Source of the DNA: Myxocyprinus asiaticus | Lineage: Eukaryota > Chordata > Actinopteri > Cypriniformes > Catostomidae | Direction of reading: 5' to 3' | Length of the DNA stretch: 64,000 nucleotides | NCBI RefSeq assembly: GCF_019703515.2 | Contig: NC_059382.1 | Coordinates: 18,033,001-18,097,000 of the forward strand | Shown: piece after piece, positions 34,182 through 46,509 of the stretch | How the letters are laid out: the number at the start of each line of letters is the position of its first letter | How positions within the stretch are numbered: position 1 is the stretch's first letter | Program-made: the position numbers and the translations under genes | Notes under the pieces: generated by a model | What the model was told of the DNA's origin: nothing | Seen by the model: the letters and a program-made list of their open reading frames with translations, nothing else | Database searches by the model: none

Positions 34182-34874
34182 AGCTACTAAAGTTAGCCAT
34201 CCAATAACTGAACTTTTTTTCTTCTCTATTTTCTTGTCAATATTGTTCTCATCAGTATTGTTGGAGATCATTATTTTTGCAATTCCATTTAGTGCTGCTA
34301 GTTGTGCATATATTACACACTTCTCCTATAAGTGATGTGCATGGGTGTTACATCAAAAGCCCTATTAAGACATGATTAGTTTTACGGACATTTCTTTGTA
34401 AAGGAATTACTGCTGCAGATGCATGTAATGTTTACCGATTCGCACGGGATAAACGATATCTGTAGAAATCGCAAAGATGGGTGTGTCTACTGCGTTTACA
34501 CACTGCTTTCACACGTAACTGACCCATCAGAAAATTTATAGCTGTGCTGGTTAATTTATGCAGGAAATATAAAACATGATCATATACTGTTTCTGGGATT
34601 ATTAGAAGAAATTGATTGGAATATCTGGCAAGATACAACAGAACTGGTGACGTTAGCGAGCCTGTAATCATATATTACACTCTTGAATTAAAAATATGGA
34701 CAATCCTTTTACATAATGTCATTTTATTTGTCTATTTGGAAAATACGTTACGAAATGCAGGGCTGCAGTGTCCCAACAACATACAAACCTCACCACAACT
34801 TCCCCCCTTTACTCTGCTCAAACCAAAAAATGACATGCTTGTGTACCTTTCTATTTTTCCTAACCTAAAGAAAA
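34182..34874. other. intergenic DNA, no gene seen
   Basis: AT-rich flank of DIRS copy C. No supported coding frame. Confidence 0.45.
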
Positions 34875-35125
34875 TACGTCATGGTTACTGGTGTAACCTC
34901 CATTCCCTGATGGAGGGAACGAGACGTTGGTGTCGATGTAGTGACACTAGGGGTCACTCTTGGGAGCCCGAGACACCTCTGGTCTTTGATAAAAGGCCAA
35001 TGAAAATTGGCGAGTGGTATTTGCATGCCACTCCCCCGAACAAACGGGTATAAAAGGAGCTGGTATGCAACCACTCATTCAGGTTTTACGCTGAGGAGCC
35101 GATATAAGGTCTGGCCATTTCAGCG
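34875..35125 (+). repeat. 3' inverted terminal repeat of copy C
   Basis: Carries GTTGGTGTCGATGTAGTGAC, the GGGTATAAAAGG TATA box and the end CATGGTTACTGG. Inverse of 40920-41099. Confidence 0.9.
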
Positions 35126-35151
35126 GGTAGTTCAGCGTTGTGGCAGGAGGG

Positions 35152-35260
35152 ACCAACGTCTCGTTCCCTCCATCAGGGAATGGAGGTTACACCAGTAACC
35201 ATGACGTTCCCTATCTGTCACTCACTCGACGTTGGTGTCGATGTAGTGACACTAGGGGTC
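35152..35260. repeat. internal complementary region of copy C
   Basis: ACCAGTAACCATGACGTT (complement of the 34875 end) runs into CCCTATCTGTCACTCACTCG (the 41099 end), sharing one GTT. Together they reproduce the circle junction. Confidence 0.88.
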
Positions 35261-36009
35261 CCTATACAAAACGCCACAAGGTTGAACTGTGTTACATGAA
35301 CTGGCGGTGTGTGGTGGGCAGACTTGCTGTGTGCCTCATAGCCAGCACACCAGGTCAACACGTAACCTCCCCCAAACACAGTTATGAGTGTCGAATGGCC
35401 CTTTTTGGGGACAAGTCGACTACCCAGAGATAGAGACAGGCTTAACGCAGTCGTGGCCTCTTTCCCCTTCTCTTTTTCCACTCCCTAAAAAAGAAGGGGG
35501 ATTATCCGACTGGGCCGCCAGGTCTAGTCGGGGGTATCCCTCCCAAGGGGAGGACACTGCGGAGACCACACCTCGCGCCAAGAGGGGGGGGATATTTAAG
35601 TGGAAGAATACATCAAATGGTCTTTCCAACCATGTGGAGAGCCTTCAAGGTAGATCCTGCCCAATGGGGGAGGAGTACTACAACATGGAGACTGGGGCAG
35701 AGGGGCTCTGCCCAATGAAGACGCTGTTTGCCAGCAGGGAAATGAATTAGTGGAAGATATAGATCGCATGGGGTTAGCCTTACAGGGAACCGCCACATGC
35801 GGAGCACCTACCCCAGAACCGGGCTCTTAGTTAGTGCATGTACTGGGCCGGCAGCGAGTCTCTCCAAAAACTCGACTGCCACAGGGCTCGGAGGAAGTCA
35901 ACCAGGGAACAACTTTTGTGAACACTACTGGGAATTAACAGGGCACGTCTTCAGCTCAAAAGGAGGTGGAAGGCACTATGTGCAAGCGATACACCCGGCT
36001 GGCTATCCC

Positions 36010-36990
36010 GGGCTTATCCGCTTGTGTTGCGTGCCACTACCTGGGACGAAACCGGTTCCACCCGGAGGTTGTAGAACCTTGCAAAGATGTTGGGTGTTGC
36101 CCAGCCCGCTGCTCTGCAAATGTCTGTTAGAGAGGCACCTCTGGCCAGGGCCCAAGAAGCCGCTACACCACGGGTAGAATGGGCTCGTAGCCCTACCGGG
36201 GGAGGCATGTTTTGGGCGAGATATGCCATAGTTATGGCGTCAATGAGCCAGTGGGCGATCCTCTGCTTGGAGACAGCGCTTCCTTTCCGCTGTGCACCAA
36301 AGCAGACAAAGAGCTGCTCAGAGACTCAAGTTCTGTGTGCGATCCAAATAGATGTGTAAAGTGCGCACCGGACACAGCAACGACAGGGCTGGGTCTGCCT
36401 CCTCCTGGGGCAGCACTTGCAGGTTCACCACCTGGTCCCTAAAAGGAGTGGTGGGAACCTTGGGCACATAGCCCGGTCGGGGTCTCAGGATCACGTGAGA
36501 ATAGCCCGGACCGAACTTCAGGCACGTTTCGCTGACAGAGAACGCTTGCAGGTCACCTACCCTCTTGATGGAAGTGAGCACAGTCAGGAGGGCAGTCTTC
36601 AAGGAGAGTGCCTTAAGCTCGGCTGACTGCAAAGCTCAAAGGGGGCTCTCTGTAGACCCTGAAAAACTACAGAGGTCCGATGAGGGAACGAGGCGCGGTC
36701 TGGAGGGATTCAGCCTCCTGGCACCTCTTAGGAACCTGATGATCAGATCATGCTTCCCTAAGGACTTACCGTCGACTGCGTCGTGGTGTGCTGCTATGGC
36801 AGCAACGTACACCTTCAAGGTGGAAGGGGACAGCCTCCCTTCCAACCTCACTTGCAGGAAGGAAAGCACTTATCTGACTGCGCGTCTATGGGGGTCTTCC
36901 CAATGGGAAGAACACCACTTAACGAACAGACGCCACTTAAAAGGCATACAGGCGCCTCGTAGAGGGAGCCCTAGCCTGAGTGAACGTGTC
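36010..36990 (-). pseudogene. DIRS tyrosine recombinase, copy C (frameshifted)
   Basis: Reading from about 36990: a SAM-like N-terminal region (RAPSTRRLYAFK), an LSPSTLKVYVAAI segment, then the catalytic domain with the first arginine in IKRVGDL, the HSTR box in LRAHSTRGVAASW and the tyrosine in ARFYNLR. The parts lie in different frames: shifts near 36930, 36640 and between 36318 and 36229. All catalytic residues that I can place are present. By analogy with DIRS1 it would insert the circular DNA copy without a long target duplication. Confidence 0.88.
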
Positions 36991-37079
36991 TACCATCGCA
37001 GGTGGGAGACAGCTTAGGTCTTCTGTGTCCCGTCCAGGGGCCAGACATGGAGATTCCAGAGGTCTGGGCACGGGTGCCG

Positions 37080-38880
37080 GATGGTGCCCCTTCCCTGAGA
37101 AAGAAGGTCCTACCTCAGGGGAATTTGCCCGGGGGGAGCTGTCGCGAGGAGCGTGAGGTCCGACCACCACATCTGGGCGGGCCAGTAGGGTGCTTACCAG
37201 GACAACCTTCTCCTCATCCTCCCTGACCTTGCACAGGGTCTGTGCAAGCAGGCTCACTGGGGGAAAACGCATATTTGCGAATGCCAGGGGACCAGCTGTG
37301 TGCCAGCGCATCTATGCCGAGGAAGGCCTCGGTCAGGGTCTACCAGAGCGGGCAGTGGGGAGGATTCTTGGGAGGCGAGCAGGTGCACCTGTGCCTGTCG
37401 AATCGACTCCAAATCAGCTGGACCACCTGAAGGTGGAGTCTACACTCTCCCTTAAGGGTAACCTGTTGTGACGGCGCGTCCGCTGAAGTGTTGAGGTTGC
37501 CCGGGATGTGAGTGGCTTGCAGCGACTTGAGGTGCTGCTGACTCCGTTGGAGGAGACGGCGGGTGAGTTGTGACATACAGCGGGAGCACAGACCGCCTTG
37601 GCGTTTGACATATGCTACCGCTGCCATGCTGTCTGTCCGAACTAACACGTGCTTGCCCTGGATCAACGGCCGGAACCTCCACAGGGCGAGCAGAATTGCA
37701 AGTAACTCGAGGCAGTTGATGTGCCAACGCAGCCGCAGACCCGTCCAGAGGCCGGCGGCTGCGTGCCCGTTGCCAACAGCGCCCCAGCCCGTTTTGGAGG
37801 CGTCTGTCATGACCACGACGCGCCTGGAGACCAGTTCTAGGGGAACACCTGCTCGTAGAAACGAGAAGTCGGTCCAAGGGCTGAAAAGACGGTGACAGAC
37901 CGACGTAATGGCCACGCGGTGTGTCCCGTGGCGCCATGCCCATCTCGGGACTCAAGTCTGGAGCCAGTGCTGAAGCGGCCTCATATGCATCAACCCGAGC
38001 AGGGTGGCCACCACCGAGGATGCCATATGCCCCAGGAGCCTCTGAAAAAGTTTCAGTGGAACCGCTGTTTTCTGTTTGAACGCCTTCAAACAGGCCAGCA
38101 CCGACTGGGCACGCTCGTTCGTAAGGTGCGTCAAGGAGACTGAGTCCAACTCCAAACCAAGAAAAGAGATGCTCTGAACCGGGAGGAGCTTGCTCTTTTC
38201 CCAGTTGACCAGAAGCCCTAGTCGGCTGAGATGTGAGAGCATCAGGTCCCTGTGTGAGCATAACACGTCTCGAGAGTGAGCTAAGATTAGCCAGTCATCG
38301 AGATAGTTGAGAATGCGAATGCCCACCTCCCTTAACGGGGCAAGGGCAGCCTCTGCGATCTTCGTAAAGACGCAAGGAGACAGGGACAGGCCGAAAGGGA
38401 GGACTTGTACTGATACGCCTGACCCTCGAACGCGAACCGCAGGAAGAGTCTGTGTCGAGGAAGGATAGAGATGTGAAAGTACGCATCCTTCGGGTCTACC
38501 GCCGCGAACCAATTTTGATGCCGGACGCTCGCTAGAATGCGTCTTTGCGTCAGCATCTTGAACGGGAGTCTGTGTAAAGCCCGGTTCAGTACTCGCAGGT
38601 CCAAGATTGGCCGCAACCCACCGCCTTTTTTCGGTACAATGAAGTAGGGGCTGTAAAACCCTTTCTTCATCTCGGCTGGAGGGACAGGTTCTATCGCGTC
38701 CTTCCGTAGGAGGGTAGCGATCTCCGCGCAAGGTAGCAGCGTTTTCATCTTTCACCAAGGTGAAGTGGACACCACTGAACCTGGGCGGATGCCCGGCGAA
38801 GTGAATCACGCAGCCGAGTCGGACGGTCCGGACCAGCCCTCGTGACGGACTGGAAGGCGCAAGCCATGCGTCCAAGTTCT
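37080..38880 (-). pseudogene. DIRS reverse transcriptase-RNase H-methyltransferase-like region, copy C
   Basis: Reverse transcriptase opens with EMKKGFYSPYFIVPKKGGG near 38670, continues with QYK...FGLSLSP, and the YLDD box lies at 38294-38305 (complement). A shift near 38405 separates the fingers from the palm. RNase H follows (VVVMTDASKTGWGAV, CLELLA, VLVRTDS) at about 37860-37500. Last comes a Dam-methyltransferase-like domain of the kind found in DIRS elements (ALRKY/FPPVSLLAQTLCKVRED) around 37400-37130, with a further frame change. Domain order is the standard DIRS one. Confidence 0.88.
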
Positions 38881-39483
38881 GCGCAAGGGGGAGGACAGGT
38901 CATCGGATGTAGCGGCAGGTGGGGCCTTGCGGTGGGGCGGAGCTCGAGGTGCCACACCACATCGTGGCCGTGCTGAGTCCGAGGACATCGAAGCACTTAC
39001 CTGGCTCCTTGTGACCACCCCCGGAACAGCCTGGGACGGGGGAGGAAGAGGCCTGTCCTCGTGACCCATGGAGACTGTCACATCGGGGGCGGATTTGTGC
39101 CACAGCTGGGCGCTCAGGGTGGGAGACCGCCGCTGGAGCGCCAACCTGCCAAATGGAGTGGTGGACGGTGGTCGTGATGCCAGCCGTACACACCAGATAC
39201 GTGATCCAGGGAACAAGGAAACCACTCTTGCTGAGCTCTTGAGTACTGCAGCCACTTGGTCATGCAGCGCAATTAAATGCAAAAGGTAACAAAAAGATGA
39301 AGATCTGCTTACCAGCTCCAGAGCAGCGGGTTTCGTTGTCCCTGGGTCGCCTGTCTCAAGGGCGCTTTGAAGCCTTTCACGGGTTCTGGGCGGCCGCGAG
39401 ACGGGTGGCGTCTGCTTCCTGCGGTGGGCTCCATGCCTGGGCCAGGCCGAAGGGGCGGGCTGCGGCGGAGCCGGTGCAGTCAC
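38880..39483 (-). pseudogene. proline-rich gag/pol linker of copy C
   Basis: The minus frame from 39483 starts MTAPAPPQPAPSAWPRH and is rich in Pro, Ser and Arg, between the end of gag and the start of reverse transcriptase. Its C-terminal part (VQWCPLHLGER-type frames) leads to the reverse transcriptase start. No domain recognised. Confidence 0.5.
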
Positions 39484-39559
39484 CGCAGGGGGACACCCTT
39501 GGCGATGAGTAGATGGGTGCGGGATCTTGAGCCGCGCGGGGGCAGGATATGCCAGCTAG

Positions 39560-40790
39560 CATCCATCTACTGCTCTACCATCAAGAACTGCTGGGCAAAG
39601 TGCTCGACGGTGTCTCCGAATAGGCCCGCAATGGGGGCAGCAAGGAATCGTGTCTTGTCGGCCTCACCCATCTCGACCAGGTTGAGCCAAAGGTGGCACT
39701 CCTGGACCACTAGTGTGGCCATCGTCCACCTGAGAGACCGCGCCGTGACCTCCGTCGCTTGGAGAGCGAGATCAGTCACCGAGCGCAGTTCCTGCATCAA
39801 TCCCGGGGCGGAACTACCCTCGTGCAATTCCTTTAGCGCCTTGGCGGACTTGCAGGAGAGCCATGGCGTGCAGGGTGGAGGCGGCTTGTCCAGCGGCACT
39901 GTAGGCCTTGGCCGTCAGAGACAACGTAAACCTACAGGCCTTGGATGGGGGCTTTGGGCACCCGCGCCAGGTGGCAGCGCTCTGCGGGCATAGGTGCACT
40001 GCGAGCGCCTTTATCCACCGGGGGATTGCCAAATAACCCTTGGCCGTCCTACCATCGAGGGTAGTGAGAGCAGGGAAGCTGAAAAGATCGGTACCGGGCA
40101 GTAAAAAGTGCCTCCCACGACCTTGTCAGCTCTTTATGCACTTCCGGGAAGAAAGGAACGGGGGCGGGGCGTGGCTTTGAGCGGCGCCGCGAGCCCAGGA
40201 ACCAATCACCGAGCCGCGAGGGTTCAGGGAAGAGCGGTGAATCCACTCTAACCGACGCTCGCAGCTGCCCGGGAAAGCATGTCATCATCTCCGCGTCAGC
40301 CTGTGACTGGGCGATCGACCCCGAAGGGAGGAGCCCAGCTGAGGCTTCCGACTGGACGAGCCCGCTCTCCGATGCTGCGCTCGAGAGCTCATCACTTTCG
40401 CGGGCTCTGAATAAGAGGTCGATCTCGCCATGAGACGAGCCGGCAGACTCACCCGGACGCCCGATCAGGGCAGACAAGCGTGCTAGGGAATGAGAGGTCC
40501 ACGGGGAGATACCCGGCGGTCCCATTGGGGTCCCAAAATCGCCCCCAGTGCTAGCCGTGCTGGCCTCAAACCCGTGGATAAAAGGACCGAGGCGGGAGCC
40601 TCTGGGGTGGCTCGCTTTCTTACGAAGGCGAGCTGCGACCGCAACATTGCCATGGACATATTCTCGCAATGAGAACATGACCATCCACGAACGCTGTCTC
40701 CGCGTGAGCAGCGCCCAGACACGAAAGACAGTGATCGTGACCGTTAGAAGGCGAGAGATAACGAGCACAACCAGGAATAACACACAATCG
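39560..40790 (-). pseudogene. DIRS gag, copy C (frameshifted)
   Basis: Begins near 40790 and is split over frames. 40049-40783 contains PVPFFPEVHKELTRSWEALF. 39814-40032 contains IPRWIKALAVHLCPQSAATW. 39567-39899 contains KALKELHEGSSAPGLMQELR and ends with FGDTVEHFAQQFLMVEQ. The same blocks occur in copy E. DIRS gag has no nucleocapsid knuckle visible here. The product would package the RNA; it is not translatable in one piece. Confidence 0.75.
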
Positions 40791-40919
40791 GAAAAGCATC
40801 TTTAAAAAGACGCGTCTTTAAAAAGATGTTCCGTGTGTGCGCTCTTTTAGAGAATTATATACTCTTTTAGAGGGGAAAAATGCTCTTTCAGAAAATATAC
40901 TCTCTAGTTTTTTCTGCCG

Positions 40920-41099
40920 AAGCGCCCAGGGGCATACCAGCTCCTTTTATACCCGTATGTTCGGGGGAGTGGCATGCAAATACCACTCGCCAATTTTCAT
41001 TGGCCTTTTATCAAAGACCAGAGGTGTCTCGGGCTCCCAAGAGTGACCCCTAGTGTCACTACATCGACACCAACGTCGAGTGAGTGACAGATAGGGAAC
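40920..41099 (-). repeat. 5' inverted terminal repeat of copy C
   Basis: On the minus strand it begins GTTCCCTATCTGTCACTCAC and carries the TATA box (complement of 40944-40951). Confidence 0.9.
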
Positions 41100-42314
41100 T
41101 CTAATTTCTTTCTCTTTCACATGGGTAAAAAAGCACTCGACAGCATAAAATACTTGAGAAAAACATGCATCAGTCCATAGGCAACAGCCAGTCTTATGTG
41201 AGGTTGTGAAATGCATCTTACATTTTCTGGTGTCTTCTCTTTGGCAAACATCCACTTGAGCACTTGAATAACTAAAGAAACTACTATAGTTAAAGGGCTC
41301 ACTGGCTTTTAACCAGCATGTCACTTTGCATGGGATTAGTATAACCAGGGGCTATTTTTACTGGTCGTATTCTAGAAGGTAAAAGACACTGGGAATGTGC
41401 AGTCCATAAAATGTCTGTAAAAATTACTGACATGACTGTTTCACAGAAGATTAAAATCAGTGAGAAACCCTGGTAATTATTACCTTTCTCAACGTCCCCA
41501 TATAAAACTAATCCTAATAGCGCTAAAAAGTTGACTACAGTACAACTGTGTACAATGCAAGAAAATACCCTTGTAACATTGAAAGGTCTTACAACACACT
41601 TCATTGACAGCAGAACATAACCTTTAACTGCTCAAGTAAGTGCTTGGAATGGATTCTCCACAAGTTAGCGCAGAAAAAAAATCAATATCAGACTTCTGTG
41701 CACAGTCCGTCCTTCTGCGCGTATATCGTAGTGTGATAGCACAAGAGTCCTTAATTTCCAAAAAAAGGAGGAGATGAGAGCAGGAGAGAGTGGCCATCTT
41801 TCCTCTCCTCACCTGCTCCCTGCACACAAAGCCTCTCTTGATGGGCTTGCCTCCAAGAGATAGCATCTCTGTGCCACTGAAAGCAATTTCTCCTTGCCAT
41901 TAGGAGTTAGACCATTCCAGAGGCAGAGACCATTGGAGTTCATCTATACTTTTTATTTGCTTTGGCTGTGCTGTGAAAAAGGCATGAGGAGAGCTTGCAC
42001 AGTTGAGTCATTGTAGTTAGGCCAAGATGGGGCTTGGGAGGTCGGGCTGTGGAAGTGTGAATGAACACTAGAGCTTCAGCCTCTGATTTCATTCTGCCAG
42101 TAGCCATTTTCCCACTTTCAACACATTATATTGCAGTAAAACTGCCAGATTACCTTTTCCGGTAAAAGAAAAGCTCTTTCATTTTAGCATCTGTAAAATT
42201 CAATGAAATTTATCGATAATAACGATTTTCAACTCCCGGATCAGCGGTTTACAACTGTATGGCTTTGTTCACACATCAATATTGAACGTTCCTGGAAGTG
42301 TTTGAACTTCTCAA
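41100..42314. other. intergenic DNA, no gene seen
   Basis: Small minus-strand frames at 41117-41866 show no domain and no splice pairs. No repeat recognised. Confidence 0.45.
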
Positions 42315-42506
42315 GGCCACATCCACAAATCGGTTTCTTATGAAAGCACATTTATTTCACTACATTTACGCCTCTCTTCCAGACTAGAACACTGTTTTCC
42401 TCCACAGAAAACTGAGACTTCCGAAAACACCCACAGTTACCACATACTTTCAAAAAAGATGAAAATTGGGGTTTCGAAATTAAAACAGATTAGTGTGGAT
42501 TTGGCC
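42315..42506. mobile_element. short MITE related to 4235-4808
   Basis: The left end GGCCACATCCACAAATCGG pairs with the right end TAGTGTGGATTTGGCC. The inner words AAAACTGAGACTTCCGAAAA match the style of the larger element at 4235. Confidence 0.55.
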
Positions 42507-43389
42507 TAAGTCTGCAAATTGCCAGAGCTGATTTGTTGGCATTTCAACAATGGGTCCAGTGACATGACAACCAAAGAGACAACTAAATGACAACTAAAGA
42601 GAAAAAATTTGTACATTTACAGAAATGGCTGTAGGATATATAGCTGAATTCTAAAACATTCTTTTAAGGACAATGGTAAAATCATGTAATTGTGAAAAAG
42701 TATGGAATATATTCTGATTTTCAATCTTTCTCAGTGTGTTAAGGGTCCTAATCTTACACATAAATGTGTCAATTGTCTACTTGTAAAAAAAAACCTTCTT
42801 ATATAGGATAAACAACTCTTTTGACTAAACAACAGAAATGTCTCCTGCGGTTTTGTTTTTCTTTCTGCTGTGTAATTTGCACTCATATGCTAGGAGACCA
42901 CCTGGATTTAAGTGCTGTTGTTATAAAGTAGAACAGTGCAATTTTTCCTGGTTCCAACAACAGGCTGGATGGAAGAAAATGAGCGTGAGACTTGAGGTTC
43001 TGTAAAGAGTTGAATCAAGTTTCTTTATAGTTCCAAGAAATAGACATAAATATCTCAAACTGTATAAACGATCATGAATGTAAAAGGAAGAAAGCAACAA
43101 AAAACAAACAACAAAAACAACAATGACCCGCCATATAACCACAAGATCAATATACAGTTCAGTCTGAAGAAATAACAGTGTTCTTTATGACAGTCAGTGT
43201 TCTTGTCATTGTGCCAAAAATAATGTTTTTTATTTCTGTAAAACAGAGTTGAACTATTGAGCTTGAAAAGGTTGAAAATCTCACTAATTTTTCTTTCACC
43301 GTCTCATGCAAGATCGCCACATTTTTAGACACCAAGTAAAGTATAGGTTGCAAAGAAGAGGACTTCATGTGACTGTTACACCATTAAAC
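42507..43389. other. intergenic DNA, no gene seen
   Basis: AT-rich; frames at 42921-43368 have no recognisable features. Confidence 0.45.
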
Positions 43390-43905
43390 ATGATTCTGTT
43401 TTTCACCAAGGAAAATTTCAGCACTTTACAAATGGTAAGACAGTGTTTTTCCCATTTGCTCTAATGTGCATATTTACATACAGTAGTTAGACAAATTCAA
43501 TGCCATTTGATTTTAAACCATTTAAAAATCAAAGCACCCTGAAGAGGATATTTAACCACAGCAGTGTGACTCCACGCACATGACAATAATACTTGCATTT
43601 GCTCCCTCACGGAAATGTCAGCCAGCCTGGACAGAGCGCATATACAATCAGTGACAGTTTGACTATTTTTGTTTGAGTTGAATGTGAGATTTTATCATTT
43701 GAAGATCTATGTATTGTGCTAATTAGGTTCATAGCTTTCTGTGCACTTTATTTGCTACTGTTTTGAGTAGTTTTTGAGGAAATTCCATTGCAATAAACAT
43801 TCTTTATTCCTGCGTCCCGCGTCCCGACGACAAAACCGATTAACCGTTCGTGAAACCTTGTGGTTAACCGAATGTTAAAAATGGTAACCGTGCACATCCC
43901 TAATC
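43390..43905. mobile_element. hAT-like element fragment
   Basis: Shares a long stretch with 18140-18530 inside the hAT element and ends at the right in a complement of TTAGGGATGTGCACGGTTAC, a terminus seen in fish hAT-like repeats. The left end is not defined and no transposase is present. Confidence 0.55.
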
Positions 43906-44390
43906 CAGAATATAAGCATCATAAATGGAAAAAGAAAGAAAGAAAGAAAGGGTGAACTTTTTTAATCCAGTGTTTTGTTTTCCTCTTGTCACAGTTTTGC
44001 TTTCTCTTGATTTCCCAAATGGATGTTTAATCAGTACAGTGTGAAGAAAGGAAAATTGACCATGGGAATAATCCAATAAACACACAACAGCCCCTACCAA
44101 TCATATCACAATGTCTGAGGGCACTTTTATGGAAGGCTGATGATTAGAAGTGAGAGAAATAAATGCAGTATGAAACAAGGAAAATATTCCATAGATGTGA
44201 TTAAACTTTCTGCTCAAAGTTTGCCATGCAAGAGACTAACAGCTAAATGATAAACAGGACTGTAAGTGCATGGCTTTAGGCAAGTATTACTACTGCCGTA
44301 TATATGTGGCAAGACCATGCCTGTTTTCTGCATGGATTCAGTGCCATACCAGTGCAGAACACAACATTGCTCTACACATAACAGGATTAA
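43906..44390. other. intergenic DNA, no gene seen
   Basis: Contains a short (AAAG)n run at about 43932-43950. Frames at 44214-44458 are open on both strands without recognisable features. Confidence 0.45.
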
Positions 44391-44631
44391 AGGGCTGTTC
44401 ACATCAAACACATTTTTTCTGTCTCTCCGTGCTGTTTTACTATTATTTTCCTAAGTAAACATATGCCAGACAGACTTTTTTACTGTTGCGCCGTATCTCG
44501 CTGTTTTTTCAGCGCAGGAGTGGCATGATTTTTAGACACATTTCAAGTTAAAAAGTTTCATGTTTGTATTGTATTTGTGGTGCTGCATCTAGATTTTTAA
44601 CTGCAAGAATGCGTTCATTGTGAACAGCCCC
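44391..44631. mobile_element. MITE with TAA target duplication
   Basis: The left end AGGGCTGTTCACATCAAACA and the complement of the right end GGGGCTGTTCACAATGAACG match. TAA flanks both sides (44388-44390 and 44632-44634). A Harbinger-like duplication; no coding capacity. A degenerate relative lies at 13040-13225. Confidence 0.75.
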
Positions 44632-46254
44632 TAAGCATGGCTTTAAACTGACTACGGAGGGGAAAATTGTTGAGCTTTGCACCTTATCACTTATTAAAAG
44701 TATTCTGGTTGGAGCACTTAATAGCTTTACTCTTTAATGCCTTCTACCATCCTGAGATGAGGAGAAGCCATTGCAGTGACAGGGTCCCATCTATGTGGTG
44801 TTCAACCAATGAGGTGTAATTGTGTGACAGGCAGCCATGCTTTATCTGGCAGACAGATATGCAGGACAAGTGACACCTGCAAGGAGAGAGGCCCCATTTC
44901 CTTGACACATCTAGATAACCAAAACAAGCCTGGAACTGATTCAGTCACAGATTCCCTCACAGCCACCACCGCAAACCTCTATCCTCCAGACATCTGCACA
45001 TCCCTGGGTGGTAAGACACCTGCTGATGAGGGATCTCTCAGCTGAAAGAAACTTTTTCGTACATGCTGTAGCCAAAAAAACATTAAGTGTCATGATATTT
45101 CACAGCTGGAACGTAAAGTGACAGTGCACCTCAGTTAAATGTGTCAAATATACTATGCTTAATTTGTCTCCTGGCTCCTTGACAAAATGCCAATTCATCT
45201 CTATGGATTTTCTTTGGACTCACTGTTAATTTGACACAAATGAAACTCCTGGGACAATTTCTCAAATAAGTGAGTTGCAAAAGCAAAGCCTCTGGTGACA
45301 TTCACTAAAAGGCCTCGCATGGATGTAATCCAAATGTCATCAGAGCAGGATCGATGGTTTAGTCTGCCCTTACCGCAGCATGTACAATCACTGGGGATCA
45401 GACTCAGGGAGTTAGTCCCTCGCATTTAAAGGTGATGCTCCAGAGTAGATTGTCTTCTCCATGGTTGCCACAATTTTTGACCAATGAATTTCCATGACCT
45501 TTCCAGTCATTTGTGATTACTGGATAAGGATATTTTTTTAAATAATTTTGATTCAGACAGATTTGTATATGAATCATTCAGAACTAGAACCAACTCAAGA
45601 GAAGGATTCACTTGTTCATTCATTGTTACATTATGACTTGTGAGCAAGTTTTAGTCTACACAAGAGCAATGTTTAGCATATGAAATAATTAACAGCTGTA
45701 AATAATTACGATAAAAATAATCTTCACTATAGAAATTCACCAATTTTTTGTGAAATAAGTCTGTTTCCATGACTGTGGGAACCTTGCTTCTCCATCCTTT
45801 TTCTGCTAGAAGCAAACTGTAAAACTTCCAACATAAAACATATTCATCCTTTTGCTATGATTGCAGTTATTCTAGATAAGGATGCATTTAAACATTTTCA
45901 GCCAGTCTCTCTGCGAAAACAACCACTGAATTTTACCAACCTTTCGATAAACCCACTGAACCATTAATGTTTGCTACAAATGTCAAGAGTATTAACTGAA
46001 GTAATCTTGTTTTTTAATGAAAGTGCTGGGGTTCTCTATCTACAAGTAATTATGCTAATGGAAGGCATAAAACTGAAGTGCCATTTCAGCTGTGGACATT
46101 TCCTTACTGAAAAACACATTATGTCTTAAGGTATGGCAATTATCTATATTCATGATTTAATCTCATGATTTAATAACTGAACTTGATGGATAGACAGACA
46201 GACAGACAGACATGAAAGGGGGTCTGTGGTGGTTACGGACCTAGATAGATAAAT

Positions 46255-46301
<47 letters not shown>

Positions 46302-46396
46302 GCAGTAAACTAGAGATTACATAAGCACAAACACTTCTCACACACGGGCACAGGCCCGTTTCACCAGGAAGATTGCACGTCACCTCCTGTTTGTGC
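44632..46396. other. intergenic DNA, no supported gene
   Basis: The 89-codon frame at 44776-45045 has ordinary composition but no recognised domain and no splice signals that I trust. Simple repeats occur near its right end. Confidence 0.4.
46188..46298. repeat. (GACA)n and (TA)n microsatellites
   Basis: A short GACA tract at about 46190-46212, then a perfect TA tract at 46257-46298. Confidence 0.9.
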
Positions 46397-46414
46397 ACGT
46401 GCCTTTATCCTCAG

Positions 46415-46509
46415 CCTCAATTAAAAGCAACGGAGGGGAAACTATCGGCAGGATTATTCCAAACATCACGGAAGATGGAGGCACGGTGGAAGGGGCTGCA
46501 GCGCTGACA
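46415..46509 (+). other. candidate orphan exon
   Basis: A GC-richer 95-bp block lies between a good acceptor (CCTTTATCCTCAG, ending 46414) and a consensus donor (GTAAGTG at 46510). One frame is open throughout and starts SIKSNGGETIGR. I do not recognise the peptide, and the opposite strand is open too. A conserved non-coding element is an equally good reading. Confidence 0.25.

Larger units (their letters stand above)
34875..41099 (-). mobile_element. DIRS-like retrotransposon, copy C (near full length)
   Basis: 6225 bp in reverse orientation and the only copy with all parts. From its own 5' end (41099) it holds: terminal repeat with TATA box, gag (about 40790-39560), a proline-rich linker, reverse transcriptase, RNase H and a methyltransferase-like domain (about 38880-37080), tyrosine recombinase (about 36990-36010), 3' untranslated region, internal complementary region (35152-35260) and 3' terminal repeat (34875-35125). 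Right border GGGAAC; left border TAC where AAC is expected. Several frameshifts prevent translation of complete products. Its two terminal repeats and the internal region share a private extra G (GTTGGTGTC). Confidence 0.95.

Noticed and set aside
37452..38261. 269-codon minus-strand frame
   Set aside because: A frame-shifted reading of the reverse transcriptase/RNase H region of DIRS copy C; the motifs lie in the neighbouring frames.
44776..45045. 89-codon plus-strand frame, possible exon
   Set aside because: No recognisable domain and no convincing acceptor/donor pair; composition is ordinary.
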